A program made the position numbers and the translations under genes. From Schaalia turicensis ACS-279-V-Col4 (GTDB lineage Bacteria > Actinomycetota > Actinomycetes > Actinomycetales > Actinomycetaceae), in assembly GCF_000296505.1 (NCBI RefSeq), contig NZ_JH815208.1, positions 1 through 49,543 on the forward strand: a DNA stretch of 49,543 bases, in the 5' to 3' direction. Of the stretch, positions 1 through 12,440 are shown in pieces. The first letter of the stretch is position 1, and the number at the start of each line of letters is the position of its first letter. Under the pieces are notes generated by a model. It saw nothing but the letters and a program-made list of their open reading frames with translations, was not told the DNA's origin and did not search any database.

Positions 1-3149
<3,149 letters not shown>

Positions 3150-3364
3150 AAAACATATCCAGAAAAAACCAACCACCAAAACGCGGCCAGCCAATCCCAA
3201 CAATAAAAACAAACTCAAAAACAAAAAACAGGCATAAAAACAAACACACTATCGAGTTCACAAACAACACCCACACACTCACCAAAAGCACTCAACTTTC
3301 GTTGGCTACCTCAGTGAGGGAGGCAGTCGATTCGAGCTTTTCTCGCTCTCGGCGACAGGAAAAT

Positions 3365-3394
3365 AATTTACACACCTTCGTGGCAACTCGTCAA
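3365..3394 (-). promoter_or_regulatory. rrn operon promoter candidate and leader
   Basis: On the minus strand TTGACG (3389-3394) lies 18 bp from TAAATT (3365-3370), upstream of the 16S gene. The leader (about 3150-3360) contains GAACTCGATAGTGTGTTT near 3248-3265, an antitermination-type leader motif I associate with actinobacterial rRNA operons. Other promoters in the 3395-3430 stretch cannot be excluded. Confidence 0.6.
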
Positions 3395-3434
3395 ATCATT
3401 TTGACGTGAGCGTCACCACACTCGGCGCGAAGGC

Positions 3435-3626
3435 TCATTTTCTCCTCAAATTCAGCCACTTTGACGGGCTAAATACAGATTTCTTCTTCTGACGATTGCC
3501 GCTCTCCTCACAATGACCGGGGCACCAGTCGTTTGCAGGAACCGACGCCTTGCCAGCGTCAATATGCTGTCCACAGCCAGCCCACGTCGTCTTTCCGCAG
3601 ATGTCACACTTCACCGGTCGACACAT
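3435..3626 (-). CDS. small Cys-rich (zinc-binding-like) conserved protein
   Basis: This 63-residue protein carries a CxxC pair (CDICGKTTWAGCGQH) followed by a second Cys/His cluster (DWCPGHCEE), a pattern that could hold a zinc ion. The start ATG (3624-3626) has a good ribosome site (GAGGAA, about 7 nt upstream). I recognise the CGKTTWAGCGQHI core from small uncharacterised proteins of bacteria and some fungi; their function is not known to me. The gene sits just upstream of the rRNA promoter on the same strand. It is likely a real gene because the Cys/His pattern and the ribosome site agree. Confidence 0.7.
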   Translation of the reverse strand: MCRPVKCDICGKTTWAGCGQHIDAGKASVPANDWCPGHCEESGNRQKKKSVFSPSKWLNLRRK

Positions 3627-3851
3627 TGTTCATTCCTCTTCTTTTAGGATCTTCGAAGCAATCGACGATTGCTTCACCGTCATGTCTCAGTAGTCCAATA
3701 GTTCCTGATGCCAATGAGCCCACGCTTCAGGGCATCAGCATTCACTCTGCGCGAATGCGTATCCAACGACGAAAACCAGGAGGCAAGCATTGCTGAATTG
3801 GAGAAGCTTTTCCTTTCCCTTTCCCAGGTTTTCCAAACATTAGTTCGAACG

Positions 3852-3880
3852 TGACTATCCCTTTGCCTTTCCCGTACAAT
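3852..3880 (+). promoter_or_regulatory. promoter candidate for the symporter gene
   Basis: TGACTA (3852-3857) and TACAAT (3875-3880) are separated by 17 bp on the plus strand. Transcription would begin near 3887, giving a leader of about 50 nt before the ATG at 3936. This placement argues against the alternative TTG start at 3885. Between 3627 and 3851 I see no gene. Confidence 0.45.
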
Positions 3881-3935
3881 CACCTTGTCAATCGCTACGC
3901 CATGTAGCGTCCCATCTTCCGACAAGGTAACGAGC

Positions 3936-5375
3936 ATGCTTCCTGCTTCTTCATCGATTGCCGACTCGATTAACACAGTCCTCGACGTTCTCAACACCTG
4001 GCTGTACTCATACATCCTGATCGCACTGCTTATCGGTGGCGGCCTCTACTTCTTCATTCGCACCAAAGGCTTGCCTGTGCGTATGTTCCGCGAATCAATC
4101 CGCGTGGTCACCGAGCCCCCAGAGAAGAAAGGCGAGCTTTCATCCTTCCGCGCACTGATGGTCTCCACCGCATCGCGCGTGGGCGTCGGCAACATCGCCG
4201 GAGTCGGTACCGCAGTCGCTCTTGGTGGCGCAGGCTCCGTCTTCTGGATGTGGGTCATCGCAACACTCGGCGCCGCGTCAGCATTCATCGAATCCACACT
4301 TGCCCAGATCTACAAGAAGCGTGGCCACTCAGCTGACGACCATTCCATCGGCGGCCCCGCGTACTACATCCAGATCGCGCTCAAGCAGCGTTGGCTTGCA
4401 GTGATCTTCGCAATCGCATTGATCCTCACCTACATGGGTGGCTTCAACCTGCTGGCCTCGTTCAACGTCGCTGACGCATTCACCTCGTACTCCTGGTACC
4501 ACGAAGGCTCGACCCCGTACATCATCGGCGCAATCCTTGCCATCGCGATGGCACTATCAATCTTTGGGGGCACACGGCGCCTGACTTCGGTTACCGGCGT
4601 CTTGGTTCCGATCATGGCCCTCATTTACCTGACCGTTGCTGCGATCGTCATCATCTTCAACTACCAGAACATCCCCACAATGCTCGCCGCGATCTTCCAA
4701 GGCGCCTTCGATTTTGAGGCAATCTTCGGCGGTTTCGCCGGCTCGGCAATGATGCTCGGTATTAAGCGCGGTCTTTACTCGAACGAAGCCGGTGTCGGCT
4801 CTGCTCCGAACGCGGCTGCGTCCGCATCTGTTTCACACCCCGTGAAGCAGGGCTTGGTCCAGATGCTTTCCGTCTTCATCGACACGATGATCATTTGTAC
4901 TCTGACCGCGTTCCTGATCCTCTCCTCTGGCGTCCAGGGTGGTGACGATCTGAAGGGCGCTCCGCTGGTTACAGCTTCGATGCAGACCGTTCTCGGTGGC
5001 ATCGCTCTGCCGTTCACGACCACCGCGTTGCTGCTCTTCGCATTCACGACGATCATCGGTAACTTCTACTACGCCGAGGTCAACCTGCGCTTCCTCGCTG
5101 GTGGACGCGTTCCGATCTGGGGTCTGCAGATTTTCCGTGGCATCGCAGTGCTTCTTGTGTTCTCGGGTGCTCTTCTGGACTTCTCAGTTGCATGGAACCT
5201 TGGTGACCTATTGATGGGTCTCATGGCTCTGATCAACCTGCCGGTCATCATCATCTTGGGCAACAAGGCCATCAAGGCTGCGAACGACTACCAGGCGCAG
5301 CGCAAGGCTGGAAAGAACCCCGAATTCAAGGCGACTTCCATCGGTATCACCGAAGAACTCGACTACTGGAAGTGA
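3936..5375 (+). CDS. alanine/glycine:cation symporter family protein (AGCS, AlsT-like)
   Basis: This integral membrane protein of about 479 residues probably imports alanine or glycine with sodium. Hallmarks are the SRVGVGNIAGVGTAVALGG segment followed by GSVFWMW, and GIKRGLYSNEAGVGSAPN followed by an HPVKQG loop, both typical of AGCS transporters. Around ten hydrophobic helices are readable. I start it at ATG 3936 (AAGGT ribosome site, 7 nt spacing). The longer TTG frame from 3885 lacks a site and adds a non-family leader. It stands alone, with its own promoter and a strong terminator at 5414. Substrate assignment is by family only. Confidence 0.9.
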   Translation: MLPASSSIADSINTVLDVLNTWLYSYILIALLIGGGLYFFIRTKGLPVRMFRESIRVVTEPPEKKGELSSFRALMVSTASRVGVGNIAGVGTAVALGGAGSVFWMWVIATLGAASAFIESTLAQIYKKRGHSADDHSIGGPAYYIQIALKQRWLAVIFAIALILTYMGGFNLLASFNVADAFTSYSWYHEGSTPYIIGAILAIAMALSIFGGTRRLTSVTGVLVPIMALIYLTVAAIVIIFNYQNIPTMLAAIFQGAFDFEAIFGGFAGSAMMLGIKRGLYSNEAGVGSAPNAAASASVSHPVKQGLVQMLSVFIDTMIICTLTAFLILSSGVQGGDDLKGAPLVTASMQTVLGGIALPFTTTALLLFAFTTIIGNFYYAEVNLRFLAGGRVPIWGLQIFRGIAVLLVFSGALLDFSVAWNLGDLLMGLMALINLPVIIILGNKAIKAANDYQAQRKAGKNPEFKATSIGITEELDYWK

Positions 5376-5413
5376 TAATCACGCTCAACTAGTTCTGACC
5401 TCACATCCGTGAC

Positions 5414-5453
5414 GTGTGGCCCTCGTTCAGAAATGAGCGAGGGCCACACTTTT
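5414..5453 (+). terminator. intrinsic terminator of the symporter gene
   Basis: A perfect 12-bp stem, GTGTGGCCCTCG (5414-5425) with CGAGGGCCACAC (5438-5449), is followed by TTTT. It lies 39 bp after the symporter stop codon. From 5454 to 5729 I see no gene or repeat. Confidence 0.85.
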
Positions 5454-5729
5454 ACCTTTTTCAGGATTTATTTCGAGAGGGCAGCCCCGTATCGGCATTC
5501 ATCAGGCGGGTACACGCTTTCCGTTTCGCGAATCATCTCACCTGTCAGTTTTTCCAGCTAAGCATACGAGGCGACGAAATCAGGCTCCCAGCTGGTAAAA
5601 CAACGTCTCAGACGACAAAACCTGCCACACCGGACCTCGTACACCAGCGCACACACGCAAGGCTCACAGACGCGCATACCCCAGTCACAGCCCAAGGCTC
5701 TTGACCAACCTCAATCAGGGACAAACACA

Positions 5730-5764
5730 CCTGGGCCGGACCTGCAATGCAGATCCGGCCCAGG
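5730..5764 (-). terminator. terminator-like hairpin at the end of the dehydrogenase operon
   Basis: CCTGGGCCGGA (5730-5740) pairs with TCCGGCCCAGG (5754-5764), and the inner CTGC-AAT-GCAG extends the stem across one mismatch. On the minus strand it follows the last gene (stop at 5881) by about 117 nt and is followed by GTGTGTTTGT, a weak U-tract. It probably ends the operon transcribed from 15943. Confidence 0.65.
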
Positions 5765-5880
5765 CCTCGGCAATTATTCACCAACTGGCACAAGCACGAA
5801 AGGAACAAAGGCTTGCGCCACGATGAGGCTTACCGCTGAGTTGCTAGGTAGCTTTCCCCTTCAAAAACCACCCAGAAACG

Positions 5881-7485
5881 TCATTTGGCTACTTCGAGAA
5901 GAACTTCTTCAGCTTCCTTCGTCCACAGACCATCCACCAGCTTGGCAGCAACATCAGGGTACTTGTCACCAAGTTCCGTCAGCGGCGTCAAACCAAGGTC
6001 ATGCAGGGTCGGGAAGACCATGATCTTACCCCCCGACGTACGGTTGATCACCGAGTTGATGGCGTCGCCGAAGCCTGCCATACCGGTCACTGCGTACAGG
6101 GAGATCGACGTATCAATGATGCCGGCTTCGATCTTGCGCAGAACGGTACGCATATCGGAAACATCAGAGCCTGACGTGCCCAGCATGAAAATCTTGCGCT
6201 CGATGATGCCCTGCAGATCAAAGTCACCAAAGGTGCCCGCCGGAATACCAGCGAACGCATTGAGGATCGCACCATCTGCACACATATCGACAGCCTGAGA
6301 AACCAGCGCCGGCACCGGCACCAGGCAGGTGATGTAGGTGTAGCCGTACTCAAGCGGAGTGGTGGAGGTGTTGATGATCTCCAGCGGAACACCGTTCTTT
6401 TCGGCGGTCGGGCCAACGGTCTTCTTCAGACCTGCCAGGCGATCGTCAGAAAGGTCGGTGCCGACAACGGAGATGCCCTCAACACCGGAGGTGACCGCAC
6501 GCATCGTGTGCATCACACCCATCGGGCCGGCGGCACCGATGAACGCGCATTTATCGTTCGGACGCAGGTCGCCGTTAGCGGGGATCCATACATAGCCTTC
6601 GCGCGGGTCCGTGCCGACGGTGCCACAGAAGCGGATAAAGTCGTAGTGAACACGACCGATGTCAAGGCTGACCTTGCGGGAGATGGTTTCTCCGCCGAGG
6701 ACAACACACATGACCGCACGGGTACCGAGCAGCAGAGACGCCTTTTCAATGCCGTCCGCGTCCGCTCCGAAGAAGACGATGTCATCGAAGGTCTGTCCTT
6801 CAAGACCATCAATACCGGCAACGTCAACGGTAACGATCTGCGCAGGCTTGTGATCAGCGGTCAGCTCTTCGACAGAGCCTTCGCCGACAACCAGCAGGCG
6901 ACCACCGTCTGCAACGTGGTTGCGCTCTGCCCACGCGTAGGAGCCTTCAACGGTTGCCCACGGCTCGATCAGGCCAACGGCCGCTGCCGACGGCCCCTCG
7001 GTCACGTGGATCAGGAACTCTTCACCTTCGGGGGAGACGACACAACGCTCATCGACGACCGTGTATTCCTGAAGGGCACCGTCGAAGTTGTAACCGAATG
7101 CGCCATTGGACTTCGCAGTGCGCAGATGCTTCCAGTCAGCCTGGACCAGCAGACGATCGCCAACCTTGAAGTGGGTGACCTTCTCGCCTACCTCGACGAC
7201 GCGGACAACGGGCTCGTGACCCGGAACCGTCGGCTGGGAGCCGGGACGGTAGTTCGGGATCTCGGCAAGTGCTTCGGGGGTGATTCCCGCGATGACTTCG
7301 GACTTACGCGGGTGCTTGTCGAACTGGTGCAACAGCTTCGTGTCAGAGAAGCAGATGCCACATGCCTCAACCTTGAGCATCATCTGGTGAGGGCCGACCT
7401 TGTCGATGCCCTTCTCCTTGTTGACGACGAATTCTTCGGCGCCGACGATCTGGATCGCATACTGCGATTCGGGGTACTCAGTCAT
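5881..7485 (-). CDS. zinc-type (MDR) alcohol/polyol dehydrogenase, oversized
   Basis: This 534-residue protein belongs to the medium-chain dehydrogenase superfamily, whose members oxidise sugar alcohols or keto sugars with NAD(P). The catalytic zinc region is visible: ACGICFSDTKLL (Cys42, Cys45), GHE at 89-91 and VGDRLLVQAD, then NFDGALQEYTVVDERCV. It is far longer than the usual 340-360 residues. An insertion of about 20 residues lies between Cys42 and GHE. There seem to be two successive Rossmann-like halves, one near 200-290 and one near 315-340 (FIGAAGPMG). The structural four-Cys zinc lobe is not apparent. AAGGAG precedes the ATG. It is the last gene of the deoR-E2-E3-E1-php-sdr operon, 34 bp after the SDR gene. 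I infer a role in the same pathway; the substrate is unknown. Confidence 0.85.
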   Translation of the reverse strand: MTEYPESQYAIQIVGAEEFVVNKEKGIDKVGPHQMMLKVEACGICFSDTKLLHQFDKHPRKSEVIAGITPEALAEIPNYRPGSQPTVPGHEPVVRVVEVGEKVTHFKVGDRLLVQADWKHLRTAKSNGAFGYNFDGALQEYTVVDERCVVSPEGEEFLIHVTEGPSAAAVGLIEPWATVEGSYAWAERNHVADGGRLLVVGEGSVEELTADHKPAQIVTVDVAGIDGLEGQTFDDIVFFGADADGIEKASLLLGTRAVMCVVLGGETISRKVSLDIGRVHYDFIRFCGTVGTDPREGYVWIPANGDLRPNDKCAFIGAAGPMGVMHTMRAVTSGVEGISVVGTDLSDDRLAGLKKTVGPTAEKNGVPLEIINTSTTPLEYGYTYITCLVPVPALVSQAVDMCADGAILNAFAGIPAGTFGDFDLQGIIERKIFMLGTSGSDVSDMRTVLRKIEAGIIDTSISLYAVTGMAGFGDAINSVINRTSGGKIMVFPTLHDLGLTPLTELGDKYPDVAAKLVDGLWTKEAEEVLLEVAK

Positions 7486-7519
7486 TGGATTCTCCTTATT
7501 TTCCGGATCAAGCTTGCGC

Positions 7520-8539
7520 TCAGTTCATCATGACTTGGCCACCCGTAACCGGGACGGCCTGGCCGGTTTCGTATGCCTGCTCGACGATGTAGAAGATCGC
7601 GCGCAGAACGTCGATGCCTTGGGCACCACGACGCATCGGAACCTTTGCTTCGTAGAACTCCTTGACGTCCGCGACAGTCTTCGCGCCGGGGACCTTGCCC
7701 GAGTTCAGGTACTGAACGAACAGGCCACGGTCGGGGTCAGACCAGAGCGGGCCGTCGTAGAAATTACCGGGGCAGATTGCGTTGACCTTGACACCATGCT
7801 CGACCATCTCGAGGGCGAAGGACTGGACCAGGCCGATGCCACCGAACTTGGAGCCTGCGTATGCGGCGTTCTTGTTCGAGCCCACCAGACCGGACTTGGA
7901 GTTGATCTGGATAATGTCGGTCAGCCATGCACCAGATGTTGCATGCTGACGAGCAAGCAGACCACCAAGGTGCTTGGTAACCAGGAAGAATGCGACGTAG
8001 TTGATGTCGGTCGACAGGCGGAAAGCAGATGCGTCTTGTTCAAGGACAGATCCCGCACGAACGATGCCTGCGTTAGAGACGATCAGGTCGATACCACCGG
8101 TGACCTTTTCGATTTCCTCGGTCATCGCGGTCACGGATTCTTCATCCGCAACGTTGACGGTAATCGGGTACGTGGTGTCTTCGCCGAGTTCCTTGCACTT
8201 GGCAGCAGCGCCTTCGCCGTTCAGGTCAGCGATGTAGACGAAGCAACCCTGGCCGACGAGGCCTTTGGCGATCTCGGCACCGAAGCCCTGTGCGCCACCG
8301 GTAACCAGCGCGACACGACCGGAGATTTCACGGTCGTTGCGCGGGGTCGCGGTGATCTCGTAGGTTTCTTCGCCGACGGTGACGACGACGGGAAGTTCGG
8401 TTTCGGAAAGAGTCGAAGCATCAACCGTTTCAAGGTTGGCATCGAGGGTCAGGGTCGCAGCCTTATCGGTTGGGCGAACGATGACCGGTCGAGCAAGCGC
8501 GCTCAGGAACAGGCCTCGAAGCAACGGTGCATGAGTCAT
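7520..8539 (-). CDS. short-chain dehydrogenase, sorbitol-6-phosphate dehydrogenase-like
   Basis: This 339-residue SDR oxidoreductase has about 90 residues before the Rossmann core, which starts at VALVTGGAQGFGAEIAKGL. SNAGIVRAG and the catalytic Ser/YAGSK set (INSKSGLVGSNKNAAYAGSK) are intact, so it should be an active NAD(P)-dependent enzyme. The core resembles the dehydrogenase half of bifunctional rhamnulose-phosphate aldolase/dehydrogenases and sorbitol-6-phosphate dehydrogenases. The N-terminal part is too short to be an aldolase and shows no aldolase metal-binding motif. It lies 21 bp from the PHP gene. A likely job is oxidation of a secondary alcohol on a sugar phosphate; that is inference. 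Confidence 0.85.
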   Translation of the reverse strand: MTHAPLLRGLFLSALARPVIVRPTDKAATLTLDANLETVDASTLSETELPVVVTVGEETYEITATPRNDREISGRVALVTGGAQGFGAEIAKGLVGQGCFVYIADLNGEGAAAKCKELGEDTTYPITVNVADEESVTAMTEEIEKVTGGIDLIVSNAGIVRAGSVLEQDASAFRLSTDINYVAFFLVTKHLGGLLARQHATSGAWLTDIIQINSKSGLVGSNKNAAYAGSKFGGIGLVQSFALEMVEHGVKVNAICPGNFYDGPLWSDPDRGLFVQYLNSGKVPGAKTVADVKEFYEAKVPMRRGAQGIDVLRAIFYIVEQAYETGQAVPVTGGQVMMN

Positions 8540-8560
8540 GTTTAATCCTTCGGATAGTTC

Positions 8561-9862
8561 TCAGACGGTAGGAATATTTGCTGCGACTTCAGCCGGATCT
8601 GCGCCATCAGCAATAGCGCGTCCAAGCGGAGCGTAGGAAGCAATACGGACGGCAAGGTGCTCAGGAGTGAGTCGCTCGCTACCCAGGATGTTGTACTTCG
8701 GATCGAAGCTGGTCAGGGCCTCGTGCGCGACAAGTGCCCACGTGGCCTCGTTGAGATCTTCGAACTCGGGGCGACGCAGTTCGGGGCAGTTGAAGAGCTG
8801 GCGTGGCTGGTTAATGTCGACGCCGGAGATCTCGAGCATGCCGTGCTTGACTGCGAGTTCATGGATTCGCTTGAGCTGTTCCGGAGTGTTACGCGGAGGC
8901 ATATAGGTAACAGCGCGCAGGCCCTTTTCTTCGAGAGCTTCGAAGAGCTCGTCAAGGAATTCATCTTCGAACTTTTCAGCCTTCTTGTCGCCGGTCGGCG
9001 AAGCGGAAACATCACCGAGGTAGGCGTAGGTGGCAATGGCACCGATGGAATCTGCGAACTGAACAACTTCCTTCGCAGTCGGCAACTCGTCAGTGGGCTG
9101 AATGTAGATGCGACCCAAGTATTCCGACTTCAGTACACCCAGAAGATCGTAGACGAGGTGCGGATTCTCAGCGTCACCGAGTGCGCCTTCGAGGGCTGGC
9201 GGAATGTTGACACCCATGCTCTTCAGGCCATCGACGAGGCTCTGACCGCGACCGAATCCCTTAATGAGAGCCGATGCCATCGCGGCAAGCAGGTGGCGCT
9301 CTGTGATACCGCCACCGTTGGCATACTGAGAGATGCCGACCATGTCAGTTTGAGGATCGAAAGGCTCCAGGCCAAGACCAACGAGGATCTTGTTCGCGGC
9401 CTCAGCCATCTTCAGGGTGCGCTCGAGACGGGCAGCGCGCTTGGGCGCCAACCACTCGGTAACCTTTTCGCGAGCAGGAGCCGGAACACCCTGAACCGTC
9501 ATGTAGGCGATGCCTTCGGAGTCCGGATTGTTCAGCTTACGAGTAGCAAACGGACCGTCGGGATCAAAGAAAGCGCGGATTTCAAAGCCGGTGACTGAGC
9601 CCATTCCCAGCAGACGACATGCGCCGGTCATTTCGGGCGCAGCTGCGATCGAGTCATGATCGACGGAGCCAACAACACGCAGGCCTGCGCGACGAGCATT
9701 CAATGCTGCAGCGGTCGGCGTGTAGGGGCTGAAGGAGTAGCACGTATGAATGTGGTTGTTCGATTCAGGAACCCACGCGGGGAACTCTTCATCATTCAGA
9801 ACTGCGGCAAGAGCGGCGAGGCGGTCCTCCTGGCTCAGGCTAACGTCGTTGGTGGCGTCCAT
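8561..9862 (-). CDS. PHP-domain metal-dependent hydrolase/phosphoesterase-like protein
   Basis: This 433-residue protein opens with the PHP signature: HIHTCYSFSPYTP near residues 37-49 and GSVDHDS near 66-72. These supply metal ligands as in histidinol phosphatases and polymerase PHP domains. Further conserved-looking histidines and acids (ERHLLAAMA, GISGVDINQPRQ) follow in the C-terminal half. No polymerase or other fused domain is present. It sits inside a sugar-catabolic operon between E1 and the SDR, so a phosphatase or hydrolase acting on a pathway intermediate is plausible; its reaction cannot be read from sequence. The ATG has AGGAT upstream. The gap to E1 holds a strong UUCG-loop hairpin. 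Confidence 0.8.
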   Translation of the reverse strand: MDATNDVSLSQEDRLAALAAVLNDEEFPAWVPESNNHIHTCYSFSPYTPTAAALNARRAGLRVVGSVDHDSIAAAPEMTGACRLLGMGSVTGFEIRAFFDPDGPFATRKLNNPDSEGIAYMTVQGVPAPAREKVTEWLAPKRAARLERTLKMAEAANKILVGLGLEPFDPQTDMVGISQYANGGGITERHLLAAMASALIKGFGRGQSLVDGLKSMGVNIPPALEGALGDAENPHLVYDLLGVLKSEYLGRIYIQPTDELPTAKEVVQFADSIGAIATYAYLGDVSASPTGDKKAEKFEDEFLDELFEALEEKGLRAVTYMPPRNTPEQLKRIHELAVKHGMLEISGVDINQPRQLFNCPELRRPEFEDLNEATWALVAHEALTSFDPKYNILGSERLTPEHLAVRIASYAPLGRAIADGADPAEVAANIPTV

Positions 9863-9917
9863 CGGATCCTCGTATCGAAATGTAGAAAAAAATTAAAGCG
9901 TTAAATGCCTGATGGCA

Positions 9918-9949
9918 CCGGTGGGGCGAGCCGAAGCCCGCCCCACCGG
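9918..9949 (-). other. stable intercistronic hairpin with UUCG loop
   Basis: CCGGTGGGGCGAGC (9918-9931) pairs with GCCCGCCCCACCGG (9936-9949). Read on the minus strand, the loop is UUCG closed by C-G. No U-tract follows directly; a T-rich stretch comes about 30 nt later. It lies between E1 and the PHP gene, so it may protect the upstream mRNA or cause partial termination, lowering php-sdr-mdr expression. Confidence 0.6.
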
Positions 9950-9957
9950 GTCAATCA

Positions 9958-12408
9958 TCAGAGACCGAGACGGTTGCGACGAGCAATCTCGCCTTCAGTC
10001 TGGTTCGACGAGGGCACATGGCCCGGGAGCGGAACAATGCGCTCGTGGATTGTGTCGATGATCCACTCGACCTGCGGGAAGAAGTAGGACTCCAACTCGG
10101 GGCCGGGGGTGATGCCGTTGCGCGAGCCGACAACCGCGATCGGCGCGTCGAGAGCGTCAAATGCGAGAGTCTGGACGTTCGCTGCAACGGTGTTGAGGAA
10201 GTTGCCACGCTCGACAGCATCGGAGGTGAGAAGCAGGCGACCTGTCTTCTTCACGGATTCGATGAGCTTGTCGTAGTTGAGCGGTGCGACGAAGCGGAGG
10301 TCGATGACCTCGGCGCTCATGCCGTACTTCTCCTGAAGGACATCAGCAGCCTCAAGTGCACGGTAGATCGTTGCGCCGTAGCCGGCGATCGTGATGTCGG
10401 TGCCTTCGCGACGGATTGCCGGTTCACCTTCGGGGGTCTCGTAGTAGTCTTCCGGAACACCACCGGGCTCGAATTCTTCGCCCTTGTCGTACAGGAGCTG
10501 GGATTCGAAGAAGACAACCGGGTCGGTGCCACGAAGAGCAAGGTTGAGCATGCCCTTTGCATCGGTCGGCGTGGTCGGGAAGTAGACCTTGAGGCCCGGG
10601 ATGTGGGCGGTCAATGCCGACCAATCCTGCGAGTGCTGTGCACCGTACTTGTTACCAACGGAGACACGGAGGACGAGAGGCATCTTCAGCAGGCCAGCGG
10701 ACATGGACTGCCACTTTGCCATCTGGTTGAAGACCTCGTCGCCGCTTCGGCCGAGGAAGTCGCAGTACATGAGTTCGACAACTGCACGGCCACCGGCCAT
10801 TGCGTAGCCAACGCCTGCGCCGACGATTGACGCTTCAGCGATCGGCGAGTTGAACAGACGACGGTACGGAAGCGCTTCGGTCAGGCCACGGTAGACAGCG
10901 AATGCGCCACCCCAGTCACGGTTTTCTTCGCCCCATGCGGCCATCGTCGGATCTTCCTTGAAACGATGGAGCATAGCTTCGAAGAGACCATCACGGAACT
11001 GGTACATCTTCATCTTGGAAACGGGCTTGCCGTTCTCGTCCTTAGCGGTGCGGATCTTGCGCGAGATCGCGGCGACGCGCGGGTTGTTTTCGAGATCAAT
11101 CTCCGCTTCGCCTTCTTCCATCTTCTCGGTCGGCGTGTTCGAGAACATAACCGTGTCGATGTAGCCGTCGGCAACGCGCGGGCAGGTGTCTTCGTCGATG
11201 GCAAGCTTGAGGACCTTAACGAGCTTTTCGGTGAGGGTAGCGGTGTAGTCCTCAATATCGGACTGCGTGGTCAGACCGTTGGAGATCAACAAATCCGAGT
11301 AGGTCTTGATGCAGTCGACCTTCTCCCAGAGCTCGACCTCGTCCTTGGTGCGGTACGAGGAGGCATCCGACGGGGAGTGACCAGAGAAGCGGTACGTGAT
11401 GGTATCCATGAGGACCGGGCCACGTCCCTCTTCGAGGATCTTCTTCTTGCGGGAGACGGCGTCGGCAACAGCCAGCGGGTTAATACCGTCGACGCGCTCT
11501 GCGTGCATAGCCTCGGGGTTGAGGGCTGCACCGACACGGGCGAGGATGTCGTACCCCATGGTCTCACCGAAGGTCTGACCGCCCATGCCGTAGAAGTTGT
11601 TGAAGAAGTTGAACAGAATCGGCGGGTTGCCACCGTCCTCTTCACGCCACAGCGTGCGGAACTGATCCATGGAAGCGAAGTTCATTGCTTCCCAGACCGG
11701 ACCACATGCAAGGGCTGCGTCGCCGACGTTGGAGACAACGATGCCGGGCTTGCGGTTGATGCGCTTAAAGAGTGCTGCACCGTTTGCGACTGGAGCAGAG
11801 CCACCAACGATTGCGTTGTTCGGATAGGAGCCAAACGGCAGGAAGAAGGTGTGCATCGAGCCGCCGAGGCCACGGTTGAAGCCGGACTTGCGGGCGAAGA
11901 TTTCCGCGAGGGCACCGAAGAGGATGAAGTTCTCGGTGAGGTCCTTTGTGTCCTTGTAGTCGATCTTCTCTGCGAACGAGAGGGTCTCGCCGTCGAGGAA
12001 GGTCTTCATGATGTTTTCAAGCTCACCGTTTTCGATCTGGCGCATTGCCGAGTAGCACTTGGCAAGAATTTCACCGTGCGAACGGTGCGAACCAAAAACC
12101 TGGTCATCCGGGGTCAGGACTGATGCCTGGCCAACGTATGCCGATTCCTGACCGATACCAAGGTGAGCCGGACCCCTGTGGTTGTAGGCAATGCCCTGCC
12201 ACTCGCCGGTCTTTTTGATGGAGTCAAGCATGGATTCGAAGGTACGGACCACGATCATGTCGTGGAGCATGTTCACCATGCCGTCCTTGCCATAGCGACC
12301 AAGTTCGGTATCGAGATCAAACGTGTACTGGTTCACCGGGATGTCCGGGAACTGGATATGACCTGTCGCGCGGACCTGCGACGGGTCGATGATCAGAGAC
12401 TTCGTCAT
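9958..12408 (-). CDS. fused alpha-beta E1 of a 2-oxoacid/acetoin dehydrogenase-type complex
   Basis: This 816-residue thiamine-diphosphate enzyme joins the E1 alpha and beta chains that are usually separate. The alpha part (about 1-460) has [24 protein letters not shown] and the TPP motif from [15 protein letters not shown] to [12 protein letters not shown]. The beta part (about 480-816) has [20 protein letters not shown], with the expected TPP-activating Glu, and [15 protein letters not shown]. It should decarboxylate a 2-oxoacid, or cleave an acyloin or diketone, and pass the acyl group to the lipoyl arm of E2. The gene lies 32 bp after E3. Substrate choice between pyruvate, a branched oxoacid and a sugar-derived ketone is open; the operon favours the last. 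Confidence 0.9.
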   Translation of the reverse strand: MTKSLIIDPSQVRATGHIQFPDIPVNQYTFDLDTELGRYGKDGMVNMLHDMIVVRTFESMLDSIKKTGEWQGIAYNHRGPAHLGIGQESAYVGQASVLTPDDQVFGSHRSHGEILAKCYSAMRQIENGELENIMKTFLDGETLSFAEKIDYKDTKDLTENFILFGALAEIFARKSGFNRGLGGSMHTFFLPFGSYPNNAIVGGSAPVANGAALFKRINRKPGIVVSNVGDAALACGPVWEAMNFASMDQFRTLWREEDGGNPPILFNFFNNFYGMGGQTFGETMGYDILARVGAALNPEAMHAERVDGINPLAVADAVSRKKKILEEGRGPVLMDTITYRFSGHSPSDASSYRTKDEVELWEKVDCIKTYSDLLISNGLTTQSDIEDYTATLTEKLVKVLKLAIDEDTCPRVADGYIDTVMFSNTPTEKMEEGEAEIDLENNPRVAAISRKIRTAKDENGKPVSKMKMYQFRDGLFEAMLHRFKEDPTMAAWGEENRDWGGAFAVYRGLTEALPYRRLFNSPIAEASIVGAGVGYAMAGGRAVVELMYCDFLGRSGDEVFNQMAKWQSMSAGLLKMPLVLRVSVGNKYGAQHSQDWSALTAHIPGLKVYFPTTPTDAKGMLNLALRGTDPVVFFESQLLYDKGEEFEPGGVPEDYYETPEGEPAIRREGTDITIAGYGATIYRALEAADVLQEKYGMSAEVIDLRFVAPLNYDKLIESVKKTGRLLLTSDAVERGNFLNTVAANVQTLAFDALDAPIAVVGSRNGITPGPELESYFFPQVEWIIDTIHERIVPLPGHVPSSNQTEGEIARRNRLGL

Positions 12409-12440
12409 TGTGTCTTACTTCTTTCTTCGTCTGTGGAGGT

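Noticed and set aside
3680..4015. 111-residue minus-strand frame across the symporter start
   Set aside because: It overlaps the promoter and 5' end of the symporter gene and has no ribosome site or family match.
5414..5704. 96-residue plus-strand frame after the symporter
   Set aside because: It begins inside a strong terminator and has no recognisable motif or ribosome site.
6508..12123. Long plus-strand open frames at 6508-7533, 7400-8545, 8657-9598 and 10966-12123
   Set aside because: They lie antisense to recognisable enzymes, have no family resemblance, and arise from the codon bias of GC-rich genes.
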